DNA of 64,000 nt from Roseospirillum parvum. GTDB lineage: Bacteria; Pseudomonadota; Alphaproteobacteria; Rhodospirillales; Rhodospirillaceae. Below, in pieces: positions 61,989 to 64,000 of the stretch; the first letter of the stretch is position 1, and every line of letters starts with the position of its first letter. The position numbers and the translations under genes are program-made. The DNA is taken from contig NZ_FNCV01000005.1 of assembly GCF_900100455.1 (NCBI RefSeq), positions 186,001-250,000 on the forward strand. Reading direction: 5' to 3'. The notes under the pieces are model-generated. The model did not search any database. It was given only the letters and a program-made list of their open reading frames with translations, and had not been told where the DNA came from.

Positions 61989-62648
61989 ATGCGCTCCCCC
62001 CGCCGCTCCCGTGCCGTCCTGCTGACCGCGGCCCTGCTGGCGGCCCCGCTGGCGCTGTCGGCCGGCCCCGCCCCGGCCCAGGACGCGCTGACCAGCGACG
62101 TCACCCTCAGCGCCATGGCCTTCCAGCCGGTACCCCAGGGGGCACCCATCGCGGTGCGGCTGTACGACGATTCCCAGGCCGGCCTCGCCCTGAAGCAGGC
62201 CTTCGAGCAGCAGTTGAAACTGAGCGGCTACCGGGTGGTGCCGGACGACGGGCAGGCGACCCTGGTCCTGGCCTTCGAGGTGACCGACAGCGGCAACGCC
62301 GCCCCCGAGGAAAACGACGGCATGCTGCGCCTGCAAGGGCGGGCCGGCGGGGGCTACGACGATGGCCAACTGCGCGCCGACCTGAACCTCTTCTCGTCCA
62401 GCGATTCCAGCGTCTTCGGCGGACGGCCCCGGGACGGCAAACCAACCCCCGTGCCCGACTCCTCCATGCGCTTCGAAGTCGGCGTGACCGACCTCGCCAA
62501 CGGACGACGCCTGTGGCAAGGCTGGGCCAACGCCGCCACCCACGGCCGCAACCCCACCGAACTGGCCCGCCAACTGGTCCGCCCCATGGTCGCCAAAATC
62601 GGCCAAACCGTCCACGCCGAAACCGGCACCCTCACCGTCGGCGACTGA
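61989..62648 (+). CDS. Exported protein of unknown function
   Basis: 219 residues. The signal peptide MRSPRRSRAVLLTAALLAAP, then LALSAGPAPAQ, is clear, with a likely cut after AQ. There is no lipobox Cys. The mature part has VRLYDDSQAGLALKQAFEQQ and ends with FEVGVTDLANGRRLWQGWAN, recalling DUF4136-type envelope proteins (weak, from memory). Probably periplasmic. A GGAGG site lies before the ATG. Confidence 0.75.
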   Translation: MRSPRRSRAVLLTAALLAAPLALSAGPAPAQDALTSDVTLSAMAFQPVPQGAPIAVRLYDDSQAGLALKQAFEQQLKLSGYRVVPDDGQATLVLAFEVTDSGNAAPEENDGMLRLQGRAGGGYDDGQLRADLNLFSSSDSSVFGGRPRDGKPTPVPDSSMRFEVGVTDLANGRRLWQGWANAATHGRNPTELARQLVRPMVAKIGQTVHAETGTLTVGD

Positions 62649-62683
62649 CCACACCCCCCAGGCTAGAGCAGGGGGCGCCAGAG

Positions 62684-62886
62684 CCAAGGGGGCGCTGCCC
62701 CCTTGGAACCCCCGCCGGGGGGACCAGGGGCCCCCCCGGACCCCCGCCGCGACTTAAAGCCGTGAAGAGGGGGGTAGCCGAGCGCGCGCGCTCGGCTACC
62801 CCCCTCTTCACGGCTTTGACTCATGGTGGGGTCTGGGGAGGCCTCCCGGCCTCCCCAGCGGGGTTCAAAGGGGCAGCGCCCCTTTG
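62684..62886. repeat. Mirrored intergenic repeat centred on a perfect 62-bp palindrome
   Basis: 62756-62817 is a perfect palindrome with 31-bp arms and no spacer (AAAGCCGTGAAGAG outer, GAGCGCGCGCGCTC centre). Outside it, left (62684-62755) and right (62818-62886) flanks are imperfect inverted copies of each other. Each ends in its own small hairpin: CCAAGGGGGC-GCT-GCCCCCTTGG on the left and CAAAGGGGC-AGC-GCCCCTTTG on the right. It lies between convergent genes and could serve as a two-way terminator. Confidence 0.9.
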
Positions 62887-62921
62887 CTTTGCCGCCTCCT
62901 ACTCCAGCCTGGGGGTTGTGG

Positions 62922-63074
62922 TCAGTCGCTGTCGGTTTGGGCTTTTTCCTGATCGTCGAGTTTTTTCAGGCCGTAGAGTTGGTACAGGCAGAGGGCGATG
63001 CCGCCGCCGAAGATGACGATCAGTTCGAAGAAGATTCCGGGCAGGGGGGTTTGGAATATGGAGGTTTCTTCCAT
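62922..63074 (-). CDS. Small single-helix membrane protein (50 aa)
   Basis: From ATG 63074: MEETSIFQTPLPGIFFELIV, then IFGGGIALCLYQLYGLKKLDD and a charged end. One hydrophobic helix (residues about 14-33). AGGAA precedes the start. It lies 6 bp after the similarly small gene upstream, and the pair looks translated from one mRNA. I do not recognise it; it may be a small subunit of a membrane enzyme or transporter. Confidence 0.6.
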   Translation of the reverse strand: MEETSIFQTPLPGIFFELIVIFGGGIALCLYQLYGLKKLDDQEKAQTDSD

Positions 63075-63080
63075 GGCGCC

Positions 63081-63215
63081 CTATTCCTGTTCGCGTTCTT
63101 TCGAGATGCGTTCGCTTTCCCGTCCGTAGTGGATGGCTTGGGCGATGAACCAGCCCAGGGCCACGACGACGATGACGACCTTCATGATCATGAAGGGGTA
63201 GAGGGTGCCTTCCAT
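63081..63215 (-). CDS. Small single-helix membrane protein (44 aa)
   Basis: From ATG 63215: MEGTLYPFMIMKVVIVVVAL, then GWFIAQAIHYGRESERISKE. One helix (about residues 8-27) and a charged C-terminus with many Glu and Arg. A GGAGAG ribosome site lies 7 bp upstream. Unrecognised. Paired with the 50-residue gene downstream. Confidence 0.6.
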   Translation of the reverse strand: MEGTLYPFMIMKVVIVVVALGWFIAQAIHYGRESERISKEREQE

Positions 63216-63298
63216 GGTGGGCTCTCCGTGCCGGTTTATCCGATCAACGGAGTCAAGATTTGGCCTGGGTCGGGGTGCGTCAAGGGGGGCGGCGTGGT

Positions 63299-64000
63299 TC
63301 AGGAGAAGGGACGTTTGCCGGCACTCGGGTGTTCGGCGGCGCGATGATCGAACAGTTCGCGATTGTAGTAGAGCAGCAGGTCGGTCTCGCGCACGGTACC
63401 GAGCAGGCGGCGGCTGGTTCGGTCTTCGACCACCGGCAGGTGTTCCAGGCCTTCCCCGCTCATCACCCGCAGGGCCTGATCGAGGGTGTCCTCGGGGGTG
63501 AGCATGGGCGGTGACGGGTGGATCAGGTCGGCGGCCACCACCAGGGGGTCGAGGTTGGGGTCGAAGCTGGCGGCGGACAGTTCCTGGGCGCTGATCGGGC
63601 CGAGCAACCGGTTGTCGTCGTCAATCGCCAGCACCAGTCCGTGTGGCGCCGCCAGCAATTGGCGGCGCACTTCGGGCAGCGGCGTCCCGGGGCCGACCGT
63701 GGGGGTGTCGGCGCGGACCAGGGGGCCCACGGTGAGGGCTTCCAGCAGGTGCAACTCGGGGCCGCCCGCCAGGTCGAGGCCGCGCCGCTGCAGTTGGCCG
63801 TGGAAGAAGCTGGGGTGGCCGTAAAGGTGGGTCGACAGCCCGGCGGCCAGCACCACGGCGACCATCACGCCCAGGGTCAGGCCGTAGTTGGCGGTCATCT
63901 CGAAGACGATCAGGGTGGTCGAGATGGGTGCCCCGAGCACGGCGGCCGCCACCGCGCCCATGCCGACCACGGCATAGGCGGCGGAGTCGAGGGGAGAGAT
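63299..64000 (-). CDS. ClC-family chloride channel/transporter with CBS domains, C-terminal part
   Basis: 234 codons are present; the N-terminal part lies beyond the right edge. SPLDSAAYAVVGMGA and LGAPISTTLIVFEMTANYGL are the last membrane helices of ClC proteins, the latter with the conserved Glu/Met-Thr block. Two CBS domains follow (about 63330-63700), with VGPGTPLPEVRRQL and LTPEDTLDQALRVMSGEGLE. CBS pairs bind adenine nucleotides and regulate transport. Confidence 0.9.
   Translation of the reverse strand: MSPLDSAAYAVVGMGAVAAAVLGAPISTTLIVFEMTANYGLTLGVMVAVVLAAGLSTHLYGHPSFFHGQLQRRGLDLAGGPELHLLEALTVGPLVRADTPTVGPGTPLPEVRRQLLAAPHGLVLAIDDDNRLLGPISAQELSAASFDPNLDPLVVAADLIHPSPPMLTPEDTLDQALRVMSGEGLEHLPVVEDRTSRRLLGTVRETDLLLYYNRELFDHRAAEHPSAGKRPFS

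Overview
The window is GC-rich, gene-dense chromosomal DNA from an alphaproteobacterium. The best fit is a member of the Rhodospirillaceae close to Rhodospirillum or Pararhodospirillum. This is inferred from an uptake [NiFe]-hydrogenase with its hyp genes, a 14-gene nuo operon of alphaproteobacterial type followed by birA, coaX and an RNase J gene, and an rquA-type rhodoquinone gene directly upstream of nuoA. No rRNA gene is present to confirm the species.

Layout. 1-3871 (minus): hupS, hupL, hupC and the start of hupD, an uptake hydrogenase operon running off the left edge. 4544-10479 (plus): hupK, hypA, hypB, a short hypF, hypC, hypD and hypE, the maturation genes, divergent from hupS. 10595-12105: an aldo/keto reductase and an OsmC-family protein. 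12197-20666: a genomic island of about 8.4 kb inserted in tRNA-Thr(TGT) and bounded by a 47-bp direct repeat of the tRNA 3' end. It carries a tyrosine integrase, an AT-rich pair of unrecognised genes, a broken IS3-type orfA, a Rep-like protein with an upstream hairpin, an AlpA-like regulator, a BrnT/BrnA toxin-antitoxin pair and an unknown protein. 20939-29140: tRNA-Leu, tig, clpP, a DUF2061-type membrane protein, clpX, lon and an HU gene (protein quality control). 29453-30982: tRNA-Val, a hemerythrin-like protein and a RatA/COQ10-like protein. 31261-47329: rquA and nuoA to nuoN. 47326-51130: birA, coaX, RNase J and methylmalonyl-CoA epimerase. 51139-52546: a type II restriction-modification pair. 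52662-56101 (minus): ppiD and trpE. 56284-61897: tpiA, secG, pyrG, kdsA and eno. 61989-64000: an exported protein, a large inverted repeat, two tiny membrane proteins and the 3' part of a ClC channel gene.

How it fits together. The hydrogenase feeds H2 electrons through cytochrome b (HupC) into the quinone pool, complex I exchanges electrons between NADH and quinone, and RquA converts ubiquinone to rhodoquinone, the low-potential quinone used for fumarate respiration. The left half and the nuo region therefore both describe flexible anaerobic quinone metabolism. The strongest candidates for undescribed biology are the two-gene AT-rich cassette at 14602-16218 and the repeat architecture of its host island. 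Several non-coding structures also stand out: a perfect 62-bp palindrome inside a mirrored repeat, a four-unit 29-bp repeat inside the nuo operon, and a 30-bp-armed hairpin before clpX.
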